Source: Chelatococcus sambhunathii
GTDB lineage: Bacteria > Pseudomonadota > Alphaproteobacteria > Rhizobiales > Methylopilaceae
Reading direction: 5' to 3'
Length of the DNA: 64,000 nucleotides
Assembly: GCA_031316315.1 (NCBI GenBank)
Contig: JADBEO010000006.1
Span: forward strand, 1-64,000
Shown: positions 43,285-52,462 of the stretch, piece by piece
How positions within the stretch are numbered: position 1 is the stretch's first letter
Layout: the number at the start of each line of letters is the position of its first letter
Translations under genes and position numbers: made by a program
Notes under the pieces: generated by a model
Databases searched by the model: none
What the model was told of the DNA's origin: nothing
The model's input: the letters and a program-made list of their open reading frames with translations, nothing else

Positions 43285-45012
43285 GTGCAGGGCATCATCC
43301 AAGTCTTCCGGTCTTTCGGCGCCGGGCGCGTCGCGGCGATGGGCGTGGTTGCGCTCGCGCTGGTGGGTTTCTTCGCCTTCGTCATCATCCGCTTCACCCA
43401 GCCGGCGATGGCGCCGCTGTTCACCGACCTGTCGCCGCAGGACGCAGCCGCGGTCGTCAAGGAGCTCGACCAGCAGAACGTGCCCTACGAGCTGCGCACG
43501 GACGGCGCCGGGATCCTCGTCCCGAAGGAGCAGGTCGCGAAGCTCCGCATGAAGCTCGCCGAGCAGCGCCTTCCGACCGGCGGCTCGGTCGGCTGGGAGA
43601 TCTTCGACAAGGGCGACGGTTTCTCGGCGACGAGCTTCGTCCAGAACGTCAATCACCTGCGCGCGCTCGAGGGCGAGATCGCCCGCTCGATCAAGTCGCT
43701 CGACCGGGTGGCGTCGGCGCGGGTGCATCTCGTCACGCCGGAACGGCCGCTGTTCACGCGCGACGCGCCGCAGCCCTCGGCCTCGATCGTGATCCGCGCG
43801 CGCGGCGAGCTCAGCCAGGGCGAGGTCCGTGCGATCCGCCACCTCGTCGCCTCCGCCGTGCAGGGGCTGAAGCCCGAGAAGGTGTCGCTCGTCGACGAGG
43901 GCGGGCGCCTGCTCGCCGACGGCGCCGAGGGCGACGACGCCGCCGACGCGGCGAGCGACGAACGCGGCTTGGCGCTGGAGAAGCGTCTGCGCGAGCGCGT
44001 CGAATCGATCGTCGGCCGCATCGTCGGCGCGGACCGCGCCCGCGTGGAGGTCCGCGCCGAGATCGACCGGACCAAGTCCACGCAGACCTCCGACAAGTTC
44101 GATCCCGAAAGCCGCGTCGCCCGCTCGACCCAGACCCGGGAGGAGGCCTCCCAGTCGCAGGAGCAGGCCGAGCAGCAGGTCTCCGTCGCGAACCAGATCC
44201 CGAACCCGCAGGCCGGCCAGAACCCGCAGCAGGGTCCGAAGGAGCAGACGAACAAGAACGAGGAGGTCGTCAACTACGAGATCTCCCGCGTCACCCGGAC
44301 CGAGACCCAGGACGGCGGCCGGATGAAGCGCCTCTCGGTCGCGGTGCTCGTGGACGGGGTCTACACCCGCCAGCAGAACGGCGACATGACCTATGCGCCC
44401 CGCCCGCAGGAGGAGCTCGACCGGATCGGCGCGCTGGTCCGCGCCGGCGTCGGCTTCGATGCGAGCCGCGGCGACACCGTCGAGATCGTGAACCTGCGCT
44501 TCGCGGACATTCCCGGCCAGACCGCCGACGCCGGCGGCGAGCCCTGGTTCGACTTCACCAAGGCCGACATCATGCGCGCCGTCGAGCTCGGCGTGCTGGC
44601 CCTGCTGAGCGTGCTCGTGATGCTTCTGGTCGTCCGGCCGGTCCTGCGGAAGGCGCTCGAAGCCGCTCCGCCGCCCGCGCCCGCCGCCGCGCCGGCGCTG
44701 ACGGCCGCCGAGGCGGCGGCTCGTGGCGGCGTGATGGGCGCCGACGGCATGGTCACGATGCCGGACGGCGCGGTCTTCCAGGCGACGGACGAGAACGGCG
44801 CGCCGCTCCTGACCGCGCCGGGCGTGCGCGTCCTGCAGGCCGACGCCGGCCCGGTAGTGGTCGGTCCCGACGGCGCCGCCCGGCGGCTGGCGGCGGTCGA
44901 GGTCGCCGGCAAGGTGAAGGCCGAGTCGCTCGAGAAGATCGGCGAGATCGTCCGCGCCAATCCGTCCGAGAGCGCCAATCTGATCCGTCAGTGGATGCAG
45001 GAGCCCGCGTAG
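43285..45012 (+). CDS. fliF: Flagellar MS-ring protein FliF
   Basis: 575 residues from a GTG at 43285 with GGGGAA just upstream; the longer frame upstream would run through the promoter. FliF forms the inner-membrane MS ring. TM1 is about 17-37 (VAAMGVVALALVGFFAFVII). The periplasmic part has the YscJ-like modules (MAPLFTDLSPQDAAAVVKELDQQNVPYEL, VASARVHLVTPERPLFTRDAPQPSASIVI). A Gln/Asn-rich disordered loop is in the middle. TM2 is about 430-455 (ELGVLALLSVLVMLLVV). The cytoplasmic FliG-binding end is NLIRQWMQEPA. It opens the fliF-G-H-N-flbD operon. Confidence 0.95.
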   Translation: MQGIIQVFRSFGAGRVAAMGVVALALVGFFAFVIIRFTQPAMAPLFTDLSPQDAAAVVKELDQQNVPYELRTDGAGILVPKEQVAKLRMKLAEQRLPTGGSVGWEIFDKGDGFSATSFVQNVNHLRALEGEIARSIKSLDRVASARVHLVTPERPLFTRDAPQPSASIVIRARGELSQGEVRAIRHLVASAVQGLKPEKVSLVDEGGRLLADGAEGDDAADAASDERGLALEKRLRERVESIVGRIVGADRARVEVRAEIDRTKSTQTSDKFDPESRVARSTQTREEASQSQEQAEQQVSVANQIPNPQAGQNPQQGPKEQTNKNEEVVNYEISRVTRTETQDGGRMKRLSVAVLVDGVYTRQQNGDMTYAPRPQEELDRIGALVRAGVGFDASRGDTVEIVNLRFADIPGQTADAGGEPWFDFTKADIMRAVELGVLALLSVLVMLLVVRPVLRKALEAAPPPAPAAAPALTAAEAAARGGVMGADGMVTMPDGAVFQATDENGAPLLTAPGVRVLQADAGPVVVGPDGAARRLAAVEVAGKVKAESLEKIGEIVRANPSESANLIRQWMQEPA

Positions 45013-45016
45013 CGTC

Positions 45017-46057
45017 ATGGCGGCCCAAGCTCTCGCCACCTCCGGATCGACCCAACCCGCCCGCAAGCTTTCGGGCGTCGAGCGGGCCGCGATCGTCATG
45101 TTCGCGCTCGGCGACGAACACGGCGCGCAGGTCTGGGAGGAACTCGACGACGACGAGGTCCGCGACCTGTCGGCCGCGATGTCCAACCTCGGAGCGATCG
45201 ACGCGATCACCGTGGAAGGCCTGCTGGTCGACTTCGTCTCGAAGCTGTCGGCGGCCGGGTCGCTGGTCGGCAACGCCGAGTCGACCGAACGGCTGCTCTC
45301 GCAGTTCCTGCCGAGGGACCGCGTGGGCCAGATCATGGAGGAGATCCGGGGTCCGGCTGGGCGCAACATGTGGGAGAAGCTCTCCAACGTTCAGGAGACG
45401 GTGCTCGCGAATTACCTGAAGAATGAGTACCCGCAGACCGTCGCCGTGGTGCTCTCGCGCATCCGCGTCGAACAGGCCGCGCGCGTTCTGGCCATCCTCC
45501 CCGAGGAGTTCGCGGTGGACGTCGTGCGGCGCATGCTCGCGATGGATTCCGTCCAGAAGGACATCCTCGAGCGCATCGAGAAGACCTTGCGCGTCGAGTT
45601 CATGGCCGGCCTCTCTCAGGCCACCCGCCGGGACTCGCACGAGCAGATGGCGGAGATCTTCAACTCCTTCGACCGACAGACCGAGACGCGGTTCCTGACA
45701 AAGCTCGAGGAGGCGTCGAAGGAGTCCGCCGACCGCATCAGGCAGCTGATGTTCACCTTCGACGACCTCGGCAAGCTGGACAGCGCCGGCATCCAGTCGG
45801 TGCTGCGCGACGCGCCGCGCGAAAAGCTCGCGGTCGCGCTCAAGGGCGCGAGCCAGACGATGCGCGCCTTCATCATGGGCAACATGTCGAGCCGCGCCGC
45901 CAAGATGCTCGCAGACGACGTCGAGGCGATGGGCCCGGTGCGCCTGCGCGACGTCGACGAGGCGCAGATGATTATCGTGAACGTCGCCAAGGACCTGGCG
46001 TCGAACGGCCAGATCACGATCACGAAAAACAAGGGGGAGGAAGAGCTTGTCTACTGA
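45017..46057 (+). CDS. fliG: Flagellar motor switch protein FliG
   Basis: 346 residues, 4 bp after fliF. FliG couples torque generation to rotor switching. Recognisable are the N-terminal ERAAIVMFALGDEHGAQVWEELDDDEVRDLSAAMSNLG, the middle EYPQTVAVVLSRIRVEQAARVLAILPEEF (with the EHPQ-like motif as EYPQ), and the C-terminal charged torque helix FDDLGKLDSAGIQSVLRDAPREKLAVALKGAS...RAAKMLADDVEAMGPVRLRDVDEAQ. Binds FliF at its N-terminus and FliM/FliN through the middle. Confidence 0.96.
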   Translation: MAAQALATSGSTQPARKLSGVERAAIVMFALGDEHGAQVWEELDDDEVRDLSAAMSNLGAIDAITVEGLLVDFVSKLSAAGSLVGNAESTERLLSQFLPRDRVGQIMEEIRGPAGRNMWEKLSNVQETVLANYLKNEYPQTVAVVLSRIRVEQAARVLAILPEEFAVDVVRRMLAMDSVQKDILERIEKTLRVEFMAGLSQATRRDSHEQMAEIFNSFDRQTETRFLTKLEEASKESADRIRQLMFTFDDLGKLDSAGIQSVLRDAPREKLAVALKGASQTMRAFIMGNMSSRAAKMLADDVEAMGPVRLRDVDEAQMIIVNVAKDLASNGQITITKNKGEEELVY

Positions 46058-46090
46058 CGACGTTCCGGCCCCGCGGCCCGGGGTCGACGC

Positions 46091-46756
46091 ATGAGCGGCG
46101 CCCCCGTCCGTTTCCTGTTCGACACCGACTTCGGCGCGCCGAAGCCGACCAAGACCGGGCCCGGCGCGGTCGGGCTCGCCGACCACGAGGCGGCGCTGGC
46201 CGAAGCCGAGGCGTCCGGATACCGGCGCGGCGAGGCGGACGGCCGGCGCGCGGCCCGAGAGGCCGACGCCGCGCGCCTGACGGCCGCGATCGAATCTCTC
46301 GGCGGGCGGCTCGCGGTCGCGATCGCCGACGCCGACGGCCGCGTCGCCGAGATCGAGCGCGACGCGGCGGCCCTCGCCCTCGCCTTCGCGCGCAAGCTCG
46401 CCGGCGCGGCCGTGGCGCGCTTCCCGCTCGCCGAAATCGAGGCGGCGGCGAACGCCTGCTTCGGAGAATTGAAGTCCGCTCCGCATCTCGTCGCGCGCGT
46501 CGCGCCGGACTTCGTCGAAGCCGTGCGCGTGTCGCTTTCCGAAGCCGCCCACCAGCGCGGCTTCGCCGGCCGCCTGATCGTGCTCGGCGACCCGGAGGTC
46601 GCGGAGGGCGACGCGCGGCTCGAATGGGCCGACGGAGGCGTGATCCGCGACGCAGGAGCCGTCGAGCGCGCGATAGACCGCGCGCTGACCCTGAGATTTG
46701 GAGCGGTCGGCGCCCCGACAGCGCCGACGGACGCCACGGAAGGAACCGAGCCATGA
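46091..46756 (+). CDS. fliH: Flagellar assembly protein FliH
   Basis: 221 residues. FliH is the stator of the FliI ATPase in flagellar export. Sequence is poorly conserved, but the layout fits: N-terminal SGAPVRFLFDTDFGAP, a Gly-spaced helix (EAEASGYRRGEADGRRAA, the typical G-x3-G FliH pattern), a long Ala/Glu/Arg coiled coil (ALALAFARKLAGAAVARFPLAEIEAAANACF) and a C-terminal E/V-rich domain ending DARLEWADGGVIRDAGAVERAI. It is 33 bp after fliG, and its stop overlaps the fliN start. Confidence 0.88.
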   Translation: MSGAPVRFLFDTDFGAPKPTKTGPGAVGLADHEAALAEAEASGYRRGEADGRRAAREADAARLTAAIESLGGRLAVAIADADGRVAEIERDAAALALAFARKLAGAAVARFPLAEIEAAANACFGELKSAPHLVARVAPDFVEAVRVSLSEAAHQRGFAGRLIVLGDPEVAEGDARLEWADGGVIRDAGAVERAIDRALTLRFGAVGAPTAPTDATEGTEP

Positions 46757-47109
46757 GCGGTCGCAGCGGAGGAGATCGATCGGTTCCCCTGCCGGAACTC
46801 GATCACGCGGGGGACGTCGCGCTGGTGGACCAGGGCGGCGAGGCCGACGGGGAGTCGAAAGGCGCCGGCGACCTCGAGGCCGTCTTCGACGTGCCGGTCG
46901 CGGTCTCGGCGGTGCTCGGGCGCGCCAAGCTCGAGGTCCGAAATCTGATGAAGCTCAAGCCGGGCGCCGTCATCGAACTCGACCGGAAGATCGGCGAGGC
47001 GATCGACATCTACGTCAACGACCGGCTCGTCGCGCGCGGCGAGGTGGTGCTCGTCGAGGACCAGCTCGGCGTCACCATGACCGAAATCATCAAGCCCGAT
47101 CGGGCCTGA
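46753..47109 (+). CDS. fliN: Flagellar motor switch protein FliN
   Basis: 118 residues; the ATG overlaps the fliH stop (ATGA). The first 45 residues are acidic and variable, and the C-terminal about 75 are the SpoA/FliN domain: FDVPVAVSAVLGRAKLEVRNLMKLKPGAVIELDRKIGEAIDIYVNDRLVARGEVVLVEDQLGVTMTEI. FliN forms the C ring with FliM and FliG; fliM is not in this window. flbD follows 20 bp on. Confidence 0.95.
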   Translation: MSGRSGGDRSVPLPELDHAGDVALVDQGGEADGESKGAGDLEAVFDVPVAVSAVLGRAKLEVRNLMKLKPGAVIELDRKIGEAIDIYVNDRLVARGEVVLVEDQLGVTMTEIIKPDRA

Positions 47110-47129
47110 ACAAGGAGAGGAGAGCGGTT

Positions 47130-48488
47130 ATGCGCCTCACCATCGTCGGCCATCTCAAGGGCCAGCTCACCGCCGCGACCCGCATCGCGATGAACCGCGG
47201 CGCCGCGGTCACCCACGCCGAATCCGTCGAGCAGGCGCTTCGGACGCTACGGGCCGGCCGCGGCGCGGACCTCATCATGTGCGACGTCGCGCTCGACGTC
47301 CGCGAACTGGTCTCCAGCCTCTCCGCGGAGCGCTTCCATGTGCCGGTCGTCGCCTGCGGCGTCGACAACGACACGCGCGCGGCGGTCGACGCGATCCGGG
47401 CCGGCGCCAAGGAGTACATCCCGCTGCCCCCCGATCCCGAGCTGATCGGCGCGGTGCTCGCGGCGGTCGCCGACGACAGCCGGGACATGGTCTTCCAGGA
47501 CCCGTCGATGATCTCGCTGGTGCAGCTCGCGACCCAGATCGCCGCGTCGTCCGCAAGCGTGCTGATCACCGGCGAGAGCGGCTCGGGCAAGGAGATGCTG
47601 GCCCGCCTCGTTCACGAGAAGAGCCCGCGCGCCAAGGCGCCGTTCGTGTCGGTCAACTGCGCGGCCATTCCGGAACAGCTGCTCGAAAGCGAGCTGTTCG
47701 GCCATGAGAAAGGCGCCTTCACCGGCGCGTCGGCGCGGCGCATCGGCAAGTTCGAGGAGGCCTCCGGCGGCACGCTGCTGCTGGACGAAATCTCCGAGAT
47801 GGACGTGCGCCTGCAGGCGAAGCTTTTGCGCGCGCTGCAGGAGCGCGTAATCGACCGAGTCGGCGGCGGCAAGCCGGTGCCGGTCGACATACGGGTGATC
47901 GCGACCTCGAACCGAGCGCTCGCCGATGAGGTGCGCAAGGGGACGTTCCGCGAGGACCTGCTCTACCGCCTCAACGTCGTGAACCTGAAGATCCCGCCGC
48001 TGCGCGAGCGGCCGGCCGACGTGCTGGCGCTCGCGGCGCATTTCGCCAGCAAGTACGCCCGCATCAACGGCTTCCCGATCCGCCCGCTGTCCACGGAAGC
48101 GCGCGCCGAACTGGCCCGCCAGCGCTTTCCGGGCAACGTCCGCGAGCTCGAGAACACGATCCACCGCGCAGTGCTGCTCGCGGTCGGGAGCGAGATCGGC
48201 GCCGACGCGATCCGCACCCCGGACGGCGCTCCCGTCTCGACCGCGCGCGGCGCGGCCGCGCAGGCCGTCGAAACCGCGGAGCAGATCGCCCGCTCCTTCG
48301 TCGGCAAGACGCTCGCCGACGTCGAGCGTGACCTGATCTTCGACACGCTCGGTCATACCCGCGGCAACCGCACCCATGCCGCCAACATCCTCGGCATCTC
48401 GATCCGGACGCTGAGGAACAAGCTCAACCAGTATGACGACGAAGGCTTCGCCGTGCCCCCGCCCCAGGCGGGCGTAGCGGCGGCGTGA
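47130..48488 (+). CDS. flbD: Sigma-54-dependent flagellar transcriptional regulator FlbD
   Basis: 452 residues from an ATG preceded by AAGGAGAGGAG. An N-terminal receiver-like domain (1-120) keeps an aspartate at position 52 (LIMCDVALD) but has lost the N-terminal acidic pair (MRLTIVGHLKG) and the usual K-P near its end (EYIPLPP), so normal phosphorylation is doubtful, as for Caulobacter FlbD. The AAA+ domain has Walker A GESGSGKE (148-155), the sigma-54 contact GAFTGA (195-200) and Walker B TLLLDEISEM. A Fis-type HTH is C-terminal (RGNRTHAANILGISIRTLRNKLNQY). It should activate fliK-flgD. Confidence 0.93.
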   Translation: MRLTIVGHLKGQLTAATRIAMNRGAAVTHAESVEQALRTLRAGRGADLIMCDVALDVRELVSSLSAERFHVPVVACGVDNDTRAAVDAIRAGAKEYIPLPPDPELIGAVLAAVADDSRDMVFQDPSMISLVQLATQIAASSASVLITGESGSGKEMLARLVHEKSPRAKAPFVSVNCAAIPEQLLESELFGHEKGAFTGASARRIGKFEEASGGTLLLDEISEMDVRLQAKLLRALQERVIDRVGGGKPVPVDIRVIATSNRALADEVRKGTFREDLLYRLNVVNLKIPPLRERPADVLALAAHFASKYARINGFPIRPLSTEARAELARQRFPGNVRELENTIHRAVLLAVGSEIGADAIRTPDGAPVSTARGAAAQAVETAEQIARSFVGKTLADVERDLIFDTLGHTRGNRTHAANILGISIRTLRNKLNQYDDEGFAVPPPQAGVAAA

Positions 48489-48499
48489 GGGCGGCGGGA

Positions 48500-48673
48500 A
48501 TGGACGAAACCCGGATCGACTACGCGCGGGCGCTCGCCGAGGCGGCGGATCACTTGCGGACCTTCGCGGAGCTGGGCCGGCGCGACCGCGATCTGGCGGA
48601 GGCCTGTCCCGACCAGTTCGCGCTGATCGCCTCGGCCTGCTATCCGGTCGCCGCCCTCAATCCGGCGCGCTGA
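48500..48673 (+). CDS. Small hypothetical protein downstream of flbD
   Basis: 57 residues from the ATG at 48500, 11 bp after the flbD stop; a GTG overlapping that stop (48485) is also possible. The sequence MDETRIDYARALAEAADHLRTFAELGRRDRDLAEACPDQFALIASACYPVAALNPAR looks like a real acidic/helical mini-protein with two cysteines, not a shadow frame. No family recognised. Its position suggests it is the last gene of the fliF operon. Confidence 0.45.
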   Translation: MDETRIDYARALAEAADHLRTFAELGRRDRDLAEACPDQFALIASACYPVAALNPAR

Positions 48674-48683
48674 CCCGGCGCGC

Positions 48684-49928
48684 TCACGCCGGCGCGGTCT
48701 CTCCCACCACCCGGTTCCGGCCGAGGCGCTTGGCGTCGTAGAGGCGCTTGTCGGCCTTGTCGAGCAGCCCGCGCAAGTCGCCCGCGCCATAGGCTGAGCT
48801 TGCGACGCCGACGCTGACCGTCACGGGCCGGCCGTCGAGCGGCTGGACCTCGGTCGCGACGGCGACGCGCAGGCGGTCGGCGATCTCCAGCGCTTCCGGA
48901 TGGTCGAGACCGCGCAGCAGGATCGCGAACTCCTCGCCGCCGTAGCGAAACACCGTGTCGCCGTCACGGACGTGCCGGGCGAGCGTGAGGCCGACCGCGC
49001 GCAGCACCGCGTCGCCGGCGGCGTGGCCGTACTGATCATTGATCGCCTTGAAGCGGTCGACGTCGGCCATGGCGACCGTGATCGGGCGGCCGTCGGGCGA
49101 CTTGCGCTCCAGCCATTCCCGGCAGGTCTGCTCGAACGCCGCGCGGTTCTTGACGCCGGTCACCTCGTCGACGAGCGAGCGCGCCAGCAGGTCCTCGTAG
49201 CGGTTCCGATAGGTGAGCGCCTGGAAGATGTCGGCGAGCGAGCGCCGCTTCGACGGGGCCGGCTCGCCGAAGGACAGGTAGAGCGCGACAAGCGCGCTGT
49301 AGACGGCGGCGGCCCCCATCTTCGCGACCCAGCCGCCGAGCAGCGCCGAGAACGGCGTGCCCGTCACCCAGTTCAGCACCGGATAGAACATCAACTGGTC
49401 GAAGGTCAGCACGACCGCTGAGGCGACGAAGGCGGAGGCGAGCACGTTGCGCTTCAGCAGACGCGCCATCCGCTCGTAGAGCATGATCAGCGCGATGCAG
49501 TCGACGAACAGCAGCAGCGTGCCCCACACCATCAGGATGCCGATCTGGTCGAGGAAGGCCAGATCGGGCGCGTAGCCCGGCATTTTCACGGCGGTCTGGA
49601 AGCGCAGCACGAGCGCCAGCACGACGAGCAGGATGTTGCCGATCAGCAGGCCGTAGATCGGCTGCCGCACCACCTCCGCATCCTCGCGGATGTAGAGCAG
49701 CAGGAACATCATCAGCTTGCCGGAGAACAGCACGGTCGAGCCGGGCGACAGCAGGCCGAACGGAAGCTCGATGAAGAACACCGCGGCGAGGTAGGTCTCG
49801 AGGAAGTGCATCACGCCGAGCGCGCACACGAAGAGGCCGACGCCGTAGGACTTGCGCGCGGCGAGCAGCGCGGTCATCACGCCGAAATAGATCAGCGCCT
49901 GGATCGAGAGGAGGAGAACGCCGCTCAT
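48684..49928 (-). CDS. Membrane-bound diguanylate cyclase (GGDEF)
   Basis: 414 residues. The first about 225 contain six or seven hydrophobic segments forming an integral membrane sensor. The C-terminal about 170 residues are a GGDEF domain: DEVTGVKNRAAFEQ, DVDRFKAINDQYGHAAGDAVLRAV and the active site FRYGGEEFAI. An inhibitory I-site is present, RDGD, five residues before GGEEF, so product feedback is expected. It makes cyclic di-GMP, which controls motility and attachment. It converges on the flagellar operon end and may influence motility, but the ligand of the sensor is unknown. Confidence 0.92.
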   Translation of the reverse strand: MSGVLLLSIQALIYFGVMTALLAARKSYGVGLFVCALGVMHFLETYLAAVFFIELPFGLLSPGSTVLFSGKLMMFLLLYIREDAEVVRQPIYGLLIGNILLVVLALVLRFQTAVKMPGYAPDLAFLDQIGILMVWGTLLLFVDCIALIMLYERMARLLKRNVLASAFVASAVVLTFDQLMFYPVLNWVTGTPFSALLGGWVAKMGAAAVYSALVALYLSFGEPAPSKRRSLADIFQALTYRNRYEDLLARSLVDEVTGVKNRAAFEQTCREWLERKSPDGRPITVAMADVDRFKAINDQYGHAAGDAVLRAVGLTLARHVRDGDTVFRYGGEEFAILLRGLDHPEALEIADRLRVAVATEVQPLDGRPVTVSVGVASSAYGAGDLRGLLDKADKRLYDAKRLGRNRVVGETAPA

Positions 49929-50032
49929 GCCTGCCCGAAAGCCCTTTCGATCCCGCGCGTGGCGCCGCGAAGCGGCTGTTAAACCACCCGGTCCGTTGCG
50001 GTTTTAGACGATGGACCCCCTGGTGCGCCAGA

Positions 50033-50536
50033 TCAGCCGCGCGCGCGGCGCAACCGGCGGCCGATCAGGACCGCGAGCAGCGCGAGCGCCGTGAAGAAGA
50101 CGATGTTGAACCAGGGGATCACCGTGTCCGCCGGATCCCATCGCCGGACGCTGACGGCGTTCGGGAACCACGAGAAGATGTCGAAGCGCCAGCCATACTT
50201 CGTGATGAGCGCGACGCCCTTCTCGCCGCCGATCGACGAGGCGACGGCCTGGACGTCGGCGGAGTTGAACTTGAAATAGAACGGGAAGCCCCAGCGCGTG
50301 TCCTCGTTGCGATAGACGTGCGGTTTCCTGGTCTCGATGTCTTCGGCGTAGATGAAATAGACGTCGCGGTTCGCCGCCGGGTTGGAGCCGTCCACCGGCT
50401 TGCCGGAGAAGTCGACGCGCCGGACCTCCGTGTTGACGATCCTGACCACGTCGTGGCGCGGCAGCACGTAGTGCAGGAAGGCGCCGAGCGGCGCGAGGAT
50501 GACGAACGCGACGACGGCGAGGATGCGGATGGACAT
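50033..50536 (-). CDS. DUF1523 membrane protein
   Basis: 167 residues from the ATG at 50536. One N-terminal membrane segment (ILAVVAFVILAPLGAFLHYVLP) and one near the C-terminus (WFNIVFFTALALLAVLI) bracket a periplasmic domain with conserved HDVVRIVNTEVRRVDF, YFIYAEDIETRKPHVYRNEDTRWGFPFYFKFNSADVQA and KYGWRFDIFSWFPNAVSVR. This is the DUF1523 family, function unknown. Single leftward gene. Confidence 0.82.
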   Translation of the reverse strand: MSIRILAVVAFVILAPLGAFLHYVLPRHDVVRIVNTEVRRVDFSGKPVDGSNPAANRDVYFIYAEDIETRKPHVYRNEDTRWGFPFYFKFNSADVQAVASSIGGEKGVALITKYGWRFDIFSWFPNAVSVRRWDPADTVIPWFNIVFFTALALLAVLIGRRLRRARG

Positions 50537-50616
50537 GCGGGTGCTCGACGCCTCGATCGGACGCGCCGCTTCCCGGCGCTCACAACCGCATATAGCGTCG
50601 ACGACGTGATTCCGCG

Positions 50617-51678
50617 CTACGCCACCTTGGCGCGGCGCGCGGCTTTCGAGGCCTGCCTGAGCTGTTCGAACTTTTGGGCCGTCTCGCGCACCAGACGCTC
50701 GATCTTCCGGCGCTCCCACCACGACGCCTCGGAGGGATCGAACACCGACGCGCGGAACGGCTTCGGCGGGCACAGCTCGGCCCAGCTCATCGCGAAGAAC
50801 CTTTGGGCGAACGCCTCGTTGCTCTCGGCGTAGCGCGCGCGGATGCGCGCCACGTTCTCCTCGGTCAGCGCGACATGCGGCGTCGCCTCCCACCCCAAGC
50901 GGACGTATCGCCGCTTGAAGCCGTTGCAGACCGGCGCGAAGCCCGGAAGATCCTGCAGTCCCTCCCCGCCGATCCGGCGCATCACCTCCTGCGCGGCGAA
51001 CACGGATTTCACGCCAGCGTTGGGGTTCCTGAGGCTCGTCCTGACCAGCGGCGCGTCGGCCGGGATCCCGCAACGACGGATGAAGTCGTCCTCCAGCCCC
51101 GCCGCGGCCGCGCGCTCGAACGGGATCGCCTCGAGCTCCACCCGCGGCTCGTCGATATAGGTCTTGAGATAGCGCAGCGGCTCCCCCCGTCCCCGCCGGT
51201 CGGCCTCCTCGACAAACTCGTCGAAGGTCATGAGCCCGGCGAAGCGCCGCTGGCTGTGGACATACCAGCTGTTCAGCCAGGCGGGCTGGTCGCGCACATA
51301 GGCGAGGACGACCACGCGATAGCCGCGCAAGTCGAAGAAGGCGAGCACCCGGTCAAGCGCCTGAGGGTCTGCGAGCGAGCGCGAGAACATCTCGCTCGAC
51401 AGCAGGATGTTCTTCTCAGCCCTCTTGGCGACCTCGTCGATCTCCGGCCAGAGCTGCGCCTTCGCCTTGAGTTCGCCGTCCGGCCGGATCTCGTTGCAGG
51501 TCGCGAGCTCCATGTGGTTGCGCGCCGGCTTGCCGGTCTCGTCGCGCAGCATGGGAAAGAACAGCCCGCAGGCATCGAGCGTCGCGAGATTGCCGCGGAT
51601 GAAGTGCTTGAGAGAGCTGGAGCCGGTCTTGTACGGCCCGACATGAATATAGGCGGTCGGTCGGCGGCCTTCGGTCAT
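50617..51678 (-). CDS. Sulfotransferase-like protein (third copy)
   Basis: 353 residues from the ATG at 51678. The P-loop is YIHVGPYKTGSSSLKHFI, the PAPS 5'-phosphosulfate site of bacterial sulfotransferases; the second site is VVVLAYVRDQPAWLNSWYVHSQR. The rest is helical, with a basic C-terminus (RQASKAARRAKVA). It resembles the 14320-15279 protein in its KTxS loop and overall length. The acceptor is unknown; surface polysaccharide is likely. Confidence 0.75.
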   Translation of the reverse strand: MTEGRRPTAYIHVGPYKTGSSSLKHFIRGNLATLDACGLFFPMLRDETGKPARNHMELATCNEIRPDGELKAKAQLWPEIDEVAKRAEKNILLSSEMFSRSLADPQALDRVLAFFDLRGYRVVVLAYVRDQPAWLNSWYVHSQRRFAGLMTFDEFVEEADRRGRGEPLRYLKTYIDEPRVELEAIPFERAAAAGLEDDFIRRCGIPADAPLVRTSLRNPNAGVKSVFAAQEVMRRIGGEGLQDLPGFAPVCNGFKRRYVRLGWEATPHVALTEENVARIRARYAESNEAFAQRFFAMSWAELCPPKPFRASVFDPSEASWWERRKIERLVRETAQKFEQLRQASKAARRAKVA

Positions 51679-51776
51679 CGATCGTCCCGTGAAGCGGCGC
51701 GCAGGCGCGGATCGTCGCCGGCGCGGCAGGCCGGCGTCAGACAGCTGCGAGCCTCGCGCGGTATGGAGCGTATGCC

Positions 51777-52400
51777 ATGAGCAGCCTTGCAAGTCACGGA
51801 CTGCGGGTCGCGGCCAGCGCGGGCGTCGGGCTCGCGGCGGGCGCCGTGGCGCGGCTCGCAGCGGCGCCGGAGATCGCGACGGCGATCGGCTGGGACGCAG
51901 CCGCCCTCGCCTATGCCGGCCATGTCTGGGCGAGCCTGACGCCCGCGACGGCGGACGAGCTCCGCGCGCTGTCGAGACAGGAGGACGAAGGCCGCTGGGC
52001 GATCACGCTGATCCTGACGGCGGCGGTCGCGGCGAGCCTGTTCGCGATCTTCGACATGGTCACGGCGAAGTCGAGCGGCGCCGTCATGGCGCTCGCCGCG
52101 GCGACGATCCTGTGCTCCTGGACGCTGCTGCACACGGTGTTCGCGGTTCACTACGCCCATCGCTGCTTCGCCGGCGGCGGCGACAAGGCCGGCCTCGACT
52201 TTCCCGGCGAAGCGCCGCGCTTCGTCGACTTCGCCTATTACGCCTTCACCATCGGCATGACGTTCCAGACGTCAGACGTCGACACGCAAAGCAGCGAGAT
52301 GCGCACCCTCACCCTCGTTCACGGCGCGGCGTCTTTCGTGTTCAACACCGTGATCATCGCGATCAGCGTAGGGCTGGCGAGCGGATTGCTGTCGGGCTGA
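51777..52400 (+). CDS. DUF1345 membrane protein
   Basis: 207 residues with about five hydrophobic segments. The DUF1345 signature is visible: TLLHTVFAVHYAHRCF and then LDFPGEAPRFVDFAYYAFTIGMTFQTSDVDTQSSEMRTLTLVHGAASFVFNTVIIAISVGLASG. The family, of unknown function, looks like a small channel-type membrane protein (YYAFTIGMTFQTSD resembles a pore loop). The gene starts 98 bp from the divergent sulfotransferase gene. Confidence 0.85.
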   Translation: MSSLASHGLRVAASAGVGLAAGAVARLAAAPEIATAIGWDAAALAYAGHVWASLTPATADELRALSRQEDEGRWAITLILTAAVAASLFAIFDMVTAKSSGAVMALAAATILCSWTLLHTVFAVHYAHRCFAGGGDKAGLDFPGEAPRFVDFAYYAFTIGMTFQTSDVDTQSSEMRTLTLVHGAASFVFNTVIIAISVGLASGLLSG

Positions 52401-52462
52401 CGGCTCCTCGTCGCGCCCGGACGCACGAGGCGCAAGGCCGCTCCCGCGTCCGCCTGCCGGCC

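Noticed and set aside
43075-45387. A 770-codon minus-strand frame over fliF
   Set aside because: Low-complexity Arg/Asp/Leu/His-rich shadow opposite fliF and fliG.
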